48,265 nucleotides of DNA from contig CADCWL010000259.1 in assembly GCA_902806405.1 (NCBI GenBank), positions 1 through 48,265 on the forward strand, in the 5' to 3' direction. Positions 41,014 to 48,265 of this stretch are shown here, piece after piece (within the stretch, counting starts at the first letter, position 1; every line of letters begins with the position of its first letter). This DNA is from an uncultured Thermomicrobiales bacterium. GTDB taxonomy: Bacteria > Chloroflexota > Chloroflexia > Thermomicrobiales > UBA6265. Both the position numbers and the translations under genes were made by a program. Below the pieces are notes generated by a model that searched no databases, had not been told where the DNA came from, and worked only from the letters and a program-made list of their open reading frames with translations.

Positions 41014-42678
41014 CTAGGGGCAGGACGGCGGCGAGAAGTCCGTTGGGACCGCGATCGGCTGCTCGGTAGCGAGGTCGACGCGAAGGATCGTCCCTTGTCC
41101 CTCATCGGCACCGAAGGTCGGGCCGGCGACGTAGAGCGCGCCGTCCGGGCCGACCTCCATCGCCGCCGGCAGGGCCAGGCCGGTGACGACGTCCTCCGCC
41201 GTATCCGGGCCGGTCCGGCGGACCACCCTGCCGGAACCGGGAGCGATCGAGGCGGGATCGTCGGGGTCGATCCCCGTCGCCATCTCCAGCGCGTAGAGCG
41301 CGCCGTCCGGCCCAACCGCCAGGCCGGTCACCAGCGTCAACCCGGTCCAGACCTCCTCCACGCTCCCGTCGGGGCCGACTGCGACGACCTCGGCCGCGCC
41401 CTCCTCGTACGGGCCGTGGGTGAAGAAGGCGACGTAGGCGCCGCCGTTGGGCGCGGGCGCGATGCCGGTCGGGATCGGGTGTCCGCGCGAGAGGTCGGCG
41501 ACGCGCGTCACCGTCCCGTCGAGGCCGAGGCGCAGGACCTGGTTGCTGTTGCCCTCCGTGACCCAGAAGGCGTCGCCCATCGGCAGCATCGCGTACGGCT
41601 GGCCATCGGTGTCGTAGTCGCGGGGGCGCTCGGCGACCGGGTGATCGCGGATGAAGGCGCTGACGTCGGCCACCAGGGTGACGCCGCCGTCGTCCTCGAT
41701 CCGGTACAGCCCGTTCGGCATGCCGCCGCGGTCGATGTCGCCGCCCGACAGGAGCGCGTAGAGCCGGCCGTCCTGGTAGGCGACGTCGGCGACCCCGGTG
41801 ACGCCGCCGAAGACGATTCGGTAGGCCGGCAGCCCACCGGCAACGACCGTCGGGCAGCCGTTCTCGACGGCGGCGACGCCGGCATTGGGCCCCGGTTGGC
41901 CGGCCAGCGCCACCGCGAGGGTGCCGTCCGGGCCGAACGCGAGGCCGCGGGGGTTCGCCAGATCCGCCGCCACAACGGCGACGGCCCCGCCGGGCGGCGT
42001 CGCCGGCCCCGGCGTGGCACCAGTGGGGGCGGCGGAGTCTGCCGCCAAGAGGAGCGGTTCGAGCGCCGCCTTCAGTTCGTCGGTGCGACCGATGACGGTC
42101 CACCCCGAGCTGGCGAGGTTCGACGGCGTGCGGTCCCACCGCGCCTGGCGATCGAACAGGAGGAAGGCGTCCCAGACGACGGGACCGGGATACCGGAGGC
42201 CAAGGTTGTCGGGATCGGCGAACCACCGGCCGGCCGTGCCCGCCTCGTCCCAGAGGTGGGTCACCCGCGGGTCGTCGAGGAGCTCGTCGTCCCACTGCGA
42301 CCGGGAGTCCGTCGGCAGGATCGGCACCCAGATCGCGTAGACCTGCAGATCGGCGTCGGGGTGCTCCTCGAGGATGCGCTGCTGTACCCAACTGGCACCG
42401 CTGATGCAGGCTGATCAGGTCGGCGAGAGGAGCAGGAGCAGCCGCGGGACCCCCTCCCGCTGGTTGAACAGCCCGCGGAGCTGATCGAGATCCTCGAGAT
42501 CGGTGAGGGCGGCGCCCTGGGCGGCGGAGGCGGGAGCGGTCGACCCAGCCGCGTGCCGGACGGGCAGGACCGCCACTCCGCCGGCAAGGACGCCGCAGAA
42601 GAGCACGATCCACAACAGTGTCCGTCCCTGGCGCGGCATGCGTCGCTTTCCGTTCTCGCTACTGATAGCGCCCGTCAT
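41014..42678 (-). CDS. Candidate selenoprotein: membrane-anchored thioredoxin-like domain fused to an NHL/ScyD-type propeller
   Basis: Read through one TGA (42415-42417), the frame codes 554 residues. An N-terminal membrane helix (LLWIVLFCGVLAGGVAVLPV, about 21-40) is followed by a thioredoxin-like domain: LRGLFNQREGVPRLLLLLSPT, then TGA as residue 88, SACISGASWVQQRILEEHPD, LQVYAIWVPILPTDSRSQWDDELLDDPRVTHLWDE and VVWDAFLLFDRQARWD. The TGA stands where a redox cysteine is expected, giving UxxC in place of CxxC. After a Pro/Thr linker (about 190-205) a propeller follows (LANPRGLAFGPDGTLAVALAGQPG, VTGLAVGPDGALYALEMATG). The start overlaps the ccdA stop as ATGA. No selA, selB or tRNA-Sec is in the window. 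The alternative is two fragments split by a nonsense mutation or a base error. Confidence 0.65.
42381..42401 (-). promoter_or_regulatory. Candidate bacterial SECIS hairpin
   Basis: On the minus strand, 21 bases after the TGA, GTGCC and GGTAC pair (one G-U) around the loop AGTTG. Two further GC pairs lie below a G-A mismatch. The loop distance lies inside the range known for bacterial SECIS elements, and the second loop base is G, as their loose consensus asks. The stem is short, so this is suggestive only. Confidence 0.4.
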
Positions 42679-43637
42679 AGGGATTCGACCCGCGATGCGC
42701 GGTCCACTCGCGCCGGAAGGCCGCGACGGCGGGACTGCCACCAGGCTGCGCCCGCGGCGACCGCCACCACCAGCCCGGCCACGAGGACGAGCGGCAATCC
42801 GCGATCCGCGGCGAGCGCCTCGATCCGGGCCGTGACGCGCGTGACGGATCCGACCACAGGGTCCGACGCCAGCGTGGCGCTTGGACCGAAGAGCAGCCGC
42901 GACCAATAGTAGGTGAGATACACGCCGGCGACCAAGAGCAACCCGCCGGCGATCCGCGGCATGTGGGGCGCGAGTCGCTTCAGGCCGCGGGCGAGGCCCC
43001 GACGCAGGAGCGCGGCCCCGACCGAGAGCGCCATCAGGACCGCGGCCATGCCGGCGCCGTAGGCGGCGAAGACGGCGAGGGACGCGGTGATCCCCCCGGC
43101 CCCCAACCCGGCGCCCACGAGCGCCAGGAATGCCGGCAAGGTGCATCCCAACGAGGCCGTGCCGTAGCCGACGCCGAAGAGGACCATCGCGTTCGCCCGC
43201 CGGTCGTCCCCGGTCGGCAGGGGATTCTGGATCGGGAGCGAGACGTGCCTACCGGCGAGGGCGACGAGACCGACCCCGGCCAGCGTTACGCCGACCGCGA
43301 GCCCGGCCCACGGCATCGCCTCCGCGATCAGGGTCGCGCCGTACATGATCGGCAGGCCGACGACCACGAACACGCCCAGAAACCCGGCCGTGACCAGCAG
43401 GCCCACGACCAGGCCCTGGACGATCCGGGTCGGCCTCCCCGGCCCGCTCTCCTCCTCCGCCCCGACGTAGTACGAGAGCAGCGCCGGGAGCAGGGCAAAC
43501 CCGCACGGGTTGAGCGTGGCCAGAGCGCCGGCGACGAGCGCGATGGAGATGGGAACCGCCTGAATGGGAGTTTCCTTTCCGCCGACTCGGGCACGTTCGC
43601 GGGAGAGACCGAGCAGGCAGCACCGCGGGATCGCCAT
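42675..43637 (-). CDS. ccdA: CcdA/DsbD-type thiol-disulphide transmembrane protein
   Basis: 320 residues with about seven membrane helices. The two redox cysteines sit in NPCGFALLPALLSYYVG (Cys45) and GTASLGCTLPAFLALVGAG (Cys165), as in CcdA, which carries electrons from cytosolic thioredoxin across the membrane to extracytoplasmic thiol proteins. The first in-frame ATG is at 43637, but it lacks a ribosome site. GGAAAGGAAA lies just before an in-frame ATT at 43565, so the real start may be later. Its stop overlaps the start of the redox/propeller gene, so that protein is the likely electron acceptor. Confidence 0.85.
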   Translation of the reverse strand: MAIPRCCLLGLSRERARVGGKETPIQAVPISIALVAGALATLNPCGFALLPALLSYYVGAEEESGPGRPTRIVQGLVVGLLVTAGFLGVFVVVGLPIMYGATLIAEAMPWAGLAVGVTLAGVGLVALAGRHVSLPIQNPLPTGDDRRANAMVLFGVGYGTASLGCTLPAFLALVGAGLGAGGITASLAVFAAYGAGMAAVLMALSVGAALLRRGLARGLKRLAPHMPRIAGGLLLVAGVYLTYYWSRLLFGPSATLASDPVVGSVTRVTARIEALAADRGLPLVLVAGLVVAVAAGAAWWQSRRRGLPARVDRASRVESL

Positions 43638-44844
43638 GGCAACCGGTCGTGTGGTTCCTCAGGCGGCGTCGGGCTTCCCTCGGCGCGGTCTCCCGTCTCC
43701 CGCCCCGGCCGCGAGTGCGCCCTGCGCTCATGATAGGACACCGGTCGGATCTGGGCGGTCAGCCGGCCTACCCCGCTTTCACCTCACGCTGCATCGGGCC
43801 GCGCGTCGATGCACTCGGGGCGCGTCCTGCTCGCCCAGTACCGGGCGGAGCGTCTCGTGGCTGTGGCGGTATTCGGCGATCAGGTCGCGCAGGCGCAGAC
43901 TCAGGCTGCCGACCGTCGCACGGAGCGCCGCCACCTGCTCGGGTGAGCGCGTCCGCCGCCGCGGCGTTTGGTGCCCCGCGCACTCGAACCGACGTCAACG
44001 CACGGGGCCGTGACCCGGTCTTCCAACAGCACCCCCTGATCGATGGCGCGGCGGAGCTCGTCGACGACCGGCCCGCGACATGGTCGGCGGGAAGCTGGTC
44101 CGCCGGCCGCCGCCCGGGAACCGTCGGCGCACGTCGGGCACCTGGCGCGTCGTCGCCCTTGGATCGCCGGGCGTTCCCGGCCGAGAATCTCGTGCGGGAG
44201 AAGAGGTTGGTGCACGTTACCGCGCGACGAGGAGGATGGTGCGGGGTTGCCGGTGGTCGGCGGCGGCGCAGGAAGGGTACCGTCGGCGATGATCGAGCAG
44301 AGGAGCGCGACTGACACGCCGTCAGCAAACTCCACGGCCGAATCGGACGCACCGGACAGGAGGGCAACCCCTGCCGCGGCCCCGCGCCCCCGCCCGCCGA
44401 CGGGCGTGAGCGGGGCGGTCAGCGGCCGGAGTGGCGGACGTGCCGAAACTCGCCGCATCGCGGGGGAGCGGGCCGCGCCGGACCGTGCCCAACGCCCGGG
44501 TACGGGTAGAAGAACTCCCGGACAGAAGCCAGGTTGAGCCGAGACGCGGCGAAGATATGCACCGGCGGAAGCGATGGTGGTCGGTCTCGTCGCTGCGCCA
44601 CGACGCCGGTCCCGGGGCCCTCGCCGGCCCTCCCCCGCGCCGCGTTGCCCGGCGAGGTGGGCGGCCGTGCGTTTGGAGCTCCTCTTCACGCCCGACCATC
44701 GCCTGGGACGGCCGCCCAACCGTCGACCCGCCGATCCCGTACAATCGCGGCCTGCCCCGCCGTCCGGTCGGGCCGCCTCCCGCACGGCGGGGCGCGAGCG
44801 GCGCCGCGCGTGGCTCCCGCCGGGGCTTACGGTGGGAGGCAACG
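43638..44844. other. Long region without intact gene; leader of the VUT gene at its right end
   Basis: About 1.2 kb. Two minus-strand peptides look genuine but do not join: VDELRRAIDQGVLLEDRVTAPCVDVGS (about 43990-44070), and in another frame SPEQVAALRATVGSLSLRLRDLIAEYRHSHETLRPVLGEQD ending at a TGA at 43779. They may be parts of one decayed gene. The right end has a TACAAT hexamer (44741-44746), an inverted repeat CCCCGCCGT/ACGGCGGGG (44756-44793) and the hairpin at 44815-44839. Confidence 0.45.
44815..44839 (+). promoter_or_regulatory. Leader hairpin that can mask the VUT ribosome site
   Basis: CTCCCGCC pairs with GGTGGGAG (one G-U) around a nine-base loop. The 3' arm contains most of the GGGAGG ribosome site, five bases before the ATG at 44845. 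An upstream stem (44756-44793) lies between the likely -10 box and this hairpin, giving a structured leader of about 95 bases. Translational control is plausible. No known preQ1 riboswitch consensus was recognised. Confidence 0.45.
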
Positions 44845-45357
44845 ATGCTCGGCGGGCTGGTGGCGGCGCTCTACGTCGGGACGGTGTTCGCCGCCAACTG
44901 GGCGATCCAGCGGTTCGGCGCCGTGCCGGTCGGTTTCGGGCTCGCTGCCCCCGCGGGCGTCTACTTCGCGGGACTCGCCTTCACCTTGCGGGACCTGACG
45001 CACGAAGCGCTGGGCCGACGCGCGGTCCTGGCCGCCATCGCCGCCGGCGCCGCCTGCTCGGCGCTGGTCTCGCCCCGCTTCGCGCTCGCTTCTGGGACGG
45101 CGTTCCTGCTGTCGGAGCTGGCCGACTACGCCGTCTACGCCCCGCTGCGCCGCCGCCACTGGCTGGTGGCCGTGGCGCTGTCGAACGGCGTCGGGCTGGT
45201 GCTCGACTCGGTCCTGTTCCTGGGGCTCGCCTTCGGGTCGCTCGCGTTCCTGCCGGGCCAGGTCGTGGGCAAGGCGTGGATGACGGCGCTGGCGGTGGCG
45301 CTGCTCTGGCTCTGGCGCCGTCGGAGTCCTGTCGACGATCCGCTGCCGGCGGCGTAG
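44845..45357 (+). CDS. VUT family (YhhQ-like) queuosine precursor transporter
   Basis: 170 residues with about five membrane helices: LGGLVAALYVGTVFAANWAIQRFG, FGLAAPAGVYFAGLAFTLRDLTHEALG (a family signature with the conserved RDLxHE), AVLAAIAAGAACSALVSPRFALASGTAFLLSELADYAVYAPLRRR, NGVGLVLDSVLFLGLAFGS and WMTALAVALLWLW. YhhQ imports preQ0/preQ1 in Escherichia coli. The neighbour QueF, 51 bases downstream, makes the same substrate likely here. GGGAGG precedes the ATG; the frame further upstream is open but non-coding. Confidence 0.85.
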   Translation: MLGGLVAALYVGTVFAANWAIQRFGAVPVGFGLAAPAGVYFAGLAFTLRDLTHEALGRRAVLAAIAAGAACSALVSPRFALASGTAFLLSELADYAVYAPLRRRHWLVAVALSNGVGLVLDSVLFLGLAFGSLAFLPGQVVGKAWMTALAVALLWLWRRRSPVDDPLPAA

Positions 45358-45408
45358 CGCGGGGCGCCAGCCTGACGCCGTACCGGCGCCGAGGAAGGAG
45401 GAACGGGG

Positions 45409-45897
45409 ATGGGCGGGACGTACGGGGCCGAGGCGGTCGATGCCGCGGCCGACCCGGCGAACTGGGAGATCTGGCCGGCACCGGAACGCCACCACGAGGC
45501 ACTCTACCAGCGCTTCCCCGAGTTCACCTGCCTCTGCCCCCGCTCCAGCTACCCCGACTTCGCCACCGTCCACCTGGTCACGGTGCCGAACCGCAAGGTC
45601 GTCGAGCTCAAGCACCTCAAGCTCTGGTTCAACAGCTTCCGGAGCCGCCCGATCTCGCACGAGTTGGCCGCCGCCGAGATCGTCGACACGTTCGCCGCCG
45701 TCCTCGACCCGCACTACGTCTTCGTCCTCATGGACTACACGCCGCGGGGCAACCTGACGACGATCCCGATGATCGAGCACCAGCACCCGCGCGTCCGCGA
45801 GCTGGAGCCCGGCGACCCTCTGTGCCTGGCCCTCGAGAACGCGACACACGTCAAGCGCCGCCTCCTCGACCGAGTGCTCGGGCTTCCCGTTCCTTGA
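45409..45897 (+). CDS. queF: NADPH-dependent 7-cyano-7-deazaguanine reductase QueF
   Basis: 162 residues, the short (type I) form. The catalytic Cys43 and Asp50 lie in TCLCPRSSYPDFATVHL, seven residues apart as in the family. The QueF motif is VELKHLKLWFNSFRSRPISHE (about 65-85), and the tunnel-fold core ends with VFVLMDYTPRGNLTTIPMIEH. It reduces preQ0 to preQ1 for queuosine. The usual GQPD region reads SSYPD here, a mild departure. GAGGAAGGAGG precedes the ATG. With the transporter upstream it forms a precursor salvage unit. Confidence 0.9.
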   Translation: MGGTYGAEAVDAAADPANWEIWPAPERHHEALYQRFPEFTCLCPRSSYPDFATVHLVTVPNRKVVELKHLKLWFNSFRSRPISHELAAAEIVDTFAAVLDPHYVFVLMDYTPRGNLTTIPMIEHQHPRVRELEPGDPLCLALENATHVKRRLLDRVLGLPVP

Positions 45898-46153
45898 CGG
45901 ACCCGGTCGACGGCGAAGCAATCCGCGTTGTTGTCCGGCTACCCGATGGCCTTGCGGGCCTAAACTCGGTCCCGCCGGACCCGACGGCCGACTAGCGCCC
46001 GCCGCGGCCACCGATCCCGGCACCGCCCCAATCTTGAATCACCGTCCATTGGCTCCCAGCGCCGGGGCCGGACCGATGGACGGCGCGAGGTCCGGCCGGA
46101 ACGGGATGGCCCAGCGTTTTCGGCACGTCGCGGGGCTACCCGTCGGGCGCCGG

Positions 46154-46261
46154 TCAATCCGCCGCTCGCCCTCCGGTCGCCCGCGTCGTCGCCCCCTGCG
46201 CGGCCAGGTACCCCTCCGCCATCCGCGTCGTCCGCTCCGCCTCCGCCCGGTCCCACGGGTC
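46154..46261 (-). pseudogene. C-terminal fragment of a peroxiredoxin-like gene
   Basis: 35 codons, DPWDRAEAERTTRMAEGYLA then AQGATTRATGGRAAD and TGA. This closely parallels the end of the gene at the right edge of the window (DPFDKAEAERTSRMAERYIA then AQGATLRLVNRHST). The frame upstream is closed by a stop, so only the tail remains. It marks an old partial duplication on the same strand as the full gene. Confidence 0.6.
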
Positions 46262-46365
46262 ACTGGACCGCCATCCTAAACCCTTGGGATGGACCAGGTT
46301 TCGGGGGTCTGGTCAAGGCCAGCCTCGCCGCTACGTCTTCACCGGACCAGCCCCGTTGATCGTCA

Positions 46366-47490
46366 TCAATGGCGCCGCGACTCAAGATACTCCTCGAATG
46401 CCGCTAAGCTCGTTGGGAGTGACGATGTCCCGAAGCCAATGCGAACGTGGCGCTCGTCTGCGGCGAAGTACGCGCTGGGAGCCAGGAGTAAGCCGGCTTC
46501 CTGCAGGAGGCGCTCGCTCAGGACCGAGGTCGATTCTTCGCCAAGCCAGCGCGGAAAGACCACCACGCCGCCGCGCGGATCGTGCCAGCTGAAGAGCTCC
46601 GCGTGCTGCGTGAGAAAACGCTGGAGCTGGGCGAGGTTGTTCTTGGCGAGCGCGAGGTTGCGTCCGAGAATCTGCTCGGTCTGGCGTAACGCCAGCGTCG
46701 CAAGGAACTCGCTCGGCGCGCCGACGAAGCTGTTGAAATGCATGCGTAGGCGCTTCACGTTGACCAGGACCTCTTCGTTGCGTGTCGCTACCCACCCAAC
46801 CCGCAGTCCCGGCAGGCCGTACACCTTGGAGACGCTGTTCAACACGACGGCCCGCCGGGAGAGGTCGGCCAGGCTGGGCGGCTCGCCGGCATCGGTCAGA
46901 GGCATCCCTCGGTAGATCTCGTCGCAGACCACCGTCACTCCCGCCTCATCTGCCAGCGAGCTCAGCTGCTCGAGGTAGTCCTGGTCCGGCACAAAGCCGG
47001 TCGGGCTGTGGGGGAAGTTCACCACGATCAGGCGCGTCGTCGGTCGGAGCAGCCGGTGCAGGGTCTCCAGTTGTGGCTGCCACGCATCCCGCTCACTGGC
47101 CGGCCACGACGTGGTCTCGGCGCCGCACCAAGCAGCGACCGAGGTCAGCGACTGATAGATCGGGCCCTGGACGATGACGTGATCGCCCGCCCCGACCGAC
47201 GCCATGAACAGCAGCGACAGGGCGTCGTCGGCACCACAGGTGGCGATAATTCGTCAGGACTGAGCTGCCGGTACTGGCCGGCGATCGCTGCCCGTAGCTC
47301 CAGCCCCCCGTGCATACCGGGGTAGGAGAGTGGCAACCGCGTCAGACGTGCCGCCGCGTCGGGCTCGAAGGCGAGCAACTCGGCCGTCGAGAGCGGCTCG
47401 GCGAACGAGGGGCTGAGGTTCACGCGAGCGGCGCTGGCGGAGCCGTCGTTGAAGAAGCGTTTCAGTTCGAAGTCGGCGATGGTCCGCATC
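46366..47490 (-). pseudogene. PLP-dependent class I/II aminotransferase with one frameshift
   Basis: The N-terminus MRTIADFELKRFFNDGSASA to LELRAAIAGQYRQLSPDE (start 47490, AAGGGA upstream) and the rest IATCGADDALSLLFMASVGAGDHVIVQGPIYQSL onward are joined by one missing base near 47249. The second part holds PHSPTGFVPDQDYL, VTVVCDEIYRGM (PLP Asp) and LNSVSKVYGLPGLRVGWVA (Schiff-base Lys). The length after repair, about 374 residues, is normal. The opening resembles capreomycidine-synthase-like aminotransferases, but the substrate is unknown. A base-call error is as likely as real loss; the later part alone (from 47205) would lack the N-terminal arm. Confidence 0.75.
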
Positions 47491-47854
47491 TCGTCCCTTT
47501 GCTTCCCGTCGTCGACGAGTCGGCCGCTCCTTGCTGTCTCCACCTGCGTCGGCCGGTATTCCCCACGTCCGCAGCACGCGACGACGTCGAGCCGGAGCCG
47601 GTTACGCCGCGGTGGCAAGCTGCCCAGCCAACTCCTCAAGGGACGCGCCGGCCAGGCTCGGCTCGACACCCCAAGGATCGAAGGCGGCATCGGGCTCGCG
47701 TCTGGCCCCTGCCGCGCTGAGACCCGCCGCCTCGGCACCGCTCACATCCACAAGGGTACTGGAGTGGAGACCAGCCACCGCCCGACGAGTGTGCCGTAGA
47801 CAGCGAAGCCGATCGCCTGCGATCGGGGGCCATTCACCGACCCGTCGCGCGTGC
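47491..47854. other. Intergenic region, no gene recognised
   Basis: It lies between the aminotransferase start and the end of the peroxiredoxin-like gene, both on the minus strand. It is expected to hold the aminotransferase promoter. No repeats or hairpins stand out. Confidence 0.4.
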
Positions 47855-48265
47855 TCACGTCGAGTGCCGGTTCACGAGACGGAGAGTCGCCCCTTGGGCG
47901 GCGATGTAACGCTCCGCCATCCGGCTCGTCCGTTCCGCCTCCGCCTTGTCGAAGGGATCGCGAGCACGGCCAGCGAGCGCCATCGACGCGAAGCGTACCC
48001 CACGCATGTAGACGGCGAGACTCTCCAGTTTGGTGGCACCGGAACCCGGCTGCGGGTCCAGATGGGCGATCGTCCCCGCGGGCGTCTCGGTCGCGGGTAG
48101 GCCGAGCGACGACAGCGCATCCAGGATCTCGTCATCGTCCGGTCGGTCCATGAAGTCGACCCCGGCGTAGCGGTATGCCTCCCGCCCGTCCGGCCCGAAG
48201 ACGACGATGGACGGCGTCGCCATGTTGCCCCGCTCGTCCCAGAGACCGAGGGGTTTGATCGCCCG
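47855..48265 (-). CDS. AhpC/TSA-type redoxin, N-terminus outside the window
   Basis: The visible 136 residues begin inside the protein (AIKPLGLWDERGNMATPSIVVFGPDGREAYRYAG), the end of a peroxiredoxin/thioredoxin-like fold where a cis-Pro follows MAT. DRPDDDEILDALSSLGLP then closes the domain. An extra tail of about 70 residues (VYMRGVRFASMALAGRARDPFDKAEAERTSRMAERYIAAQ) is helical and not part of the standard fold. The peroxidatic cysteine would be upstream, outside the window. A paralogous copy of the tail is found at 46154-46261. Confidence 0.65.
   Translation of the reverse strand, partial: RAIKPLGLWDERGNMATPSIVVFGPDGREAYRYAGVDFMDRPDDDEILDALSSLGLPATETPAGTIAHLDPQPGSGATKLESLAVYMRGVRFASMALAGRARDPFDKAEAERTSRMAERYIAAQGATLRLVNRHST

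Noticed and set aside
1-48265. tRNA, rRNA or CRISPR features
   Set aside because: No cloverleaf, rRNA-like stretch or regularly spaced direct repeats were recognised by eye; a tool-based search would be needed to exclude a tRNA.

Overview
The window is a very GC-rich chromosomal segment (third codon positions almost all G or C) with the flavour of the Thermomicrobia branch of Chloroflexota. The grounds are the recurring N-terminus MDxERFD-LT-ALA followed by arginines on secreted cysteine-rich proteins, the many Tat or Sec exported proteins with Thr/Pro/Ala linkers, a HelY-like helicase, and GTG/TTG starts. That placement is inference from family resemblance. No rRNA, tRNA, CRISPR array or transposase gene was recognised.

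Left part (1-10.6 kb): a partial iron-type ABC binding protein and a nitroreductase on the minus strand. Then comes a 0.7-kb element with terminal inverted repeats carrying a small secreted protein gene, inserted exactly at the stop codon of a spore-photoproduct-lyase-family gene. A pentapeptide-repeat protein follows, then a phosphate block: a PhoX phosphatase behind a PHO-box-like repeat and a PhoA-type alkaline phosphatase. thiL closes this part. Next (10.6-12 kb) is a secreted protein with about 46 cysteines and a frameshifted tail. From 12.2 to about 17 kb lies a decayed region that looks like the remains of a phage lysis module: a holin-like protein, a thermonuclease-like protein, a two-domain endolysin with frameshifts, a zinc ribbon, a truncated methyltransferase and other broken genes, with an intact DUF427 gene among them.

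Middle (17-31 kb): a HelY-type helicase, a GNAT relic, a UbiE-type methyltransferase, a secreted beta-propeller protein, two tandem paralogues (zinc ribbon, membrane segment, WD40-like propeller), two small secreted proteins, a TetR-family regulator and tsaE. The tRNA t6A genes are split: tsaE is separated from tsaB-rimI-tsaD by about 5 kb holding an MgtC-type protein and a sugar ABC transporter operon that lacks its ATPase.

Right part (39-48 kb): a nucleoside phosphorylase-doxX pair, then a CcdA-type membrane reductase translationally coupled to a long extracytoplasmic redox/beta-propeller protein. In that protein an in-frame TGA sits at the first position of the expected CxxC motif, followed at the right distance by a small hairpin: a candidate selenoprotein. 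Downstream is a queuosine-precursor pair (VUT/YhhQ transporter and QueF) with a leader hairpin that can hide the ribosome-binding site. A frameshifted aminotransferase follows, flanked by two paralogous ends of a peroxiredoxin-like gene. Several frameshifts fall in G/C runs, so part of the apparent decay may be sequencing error.
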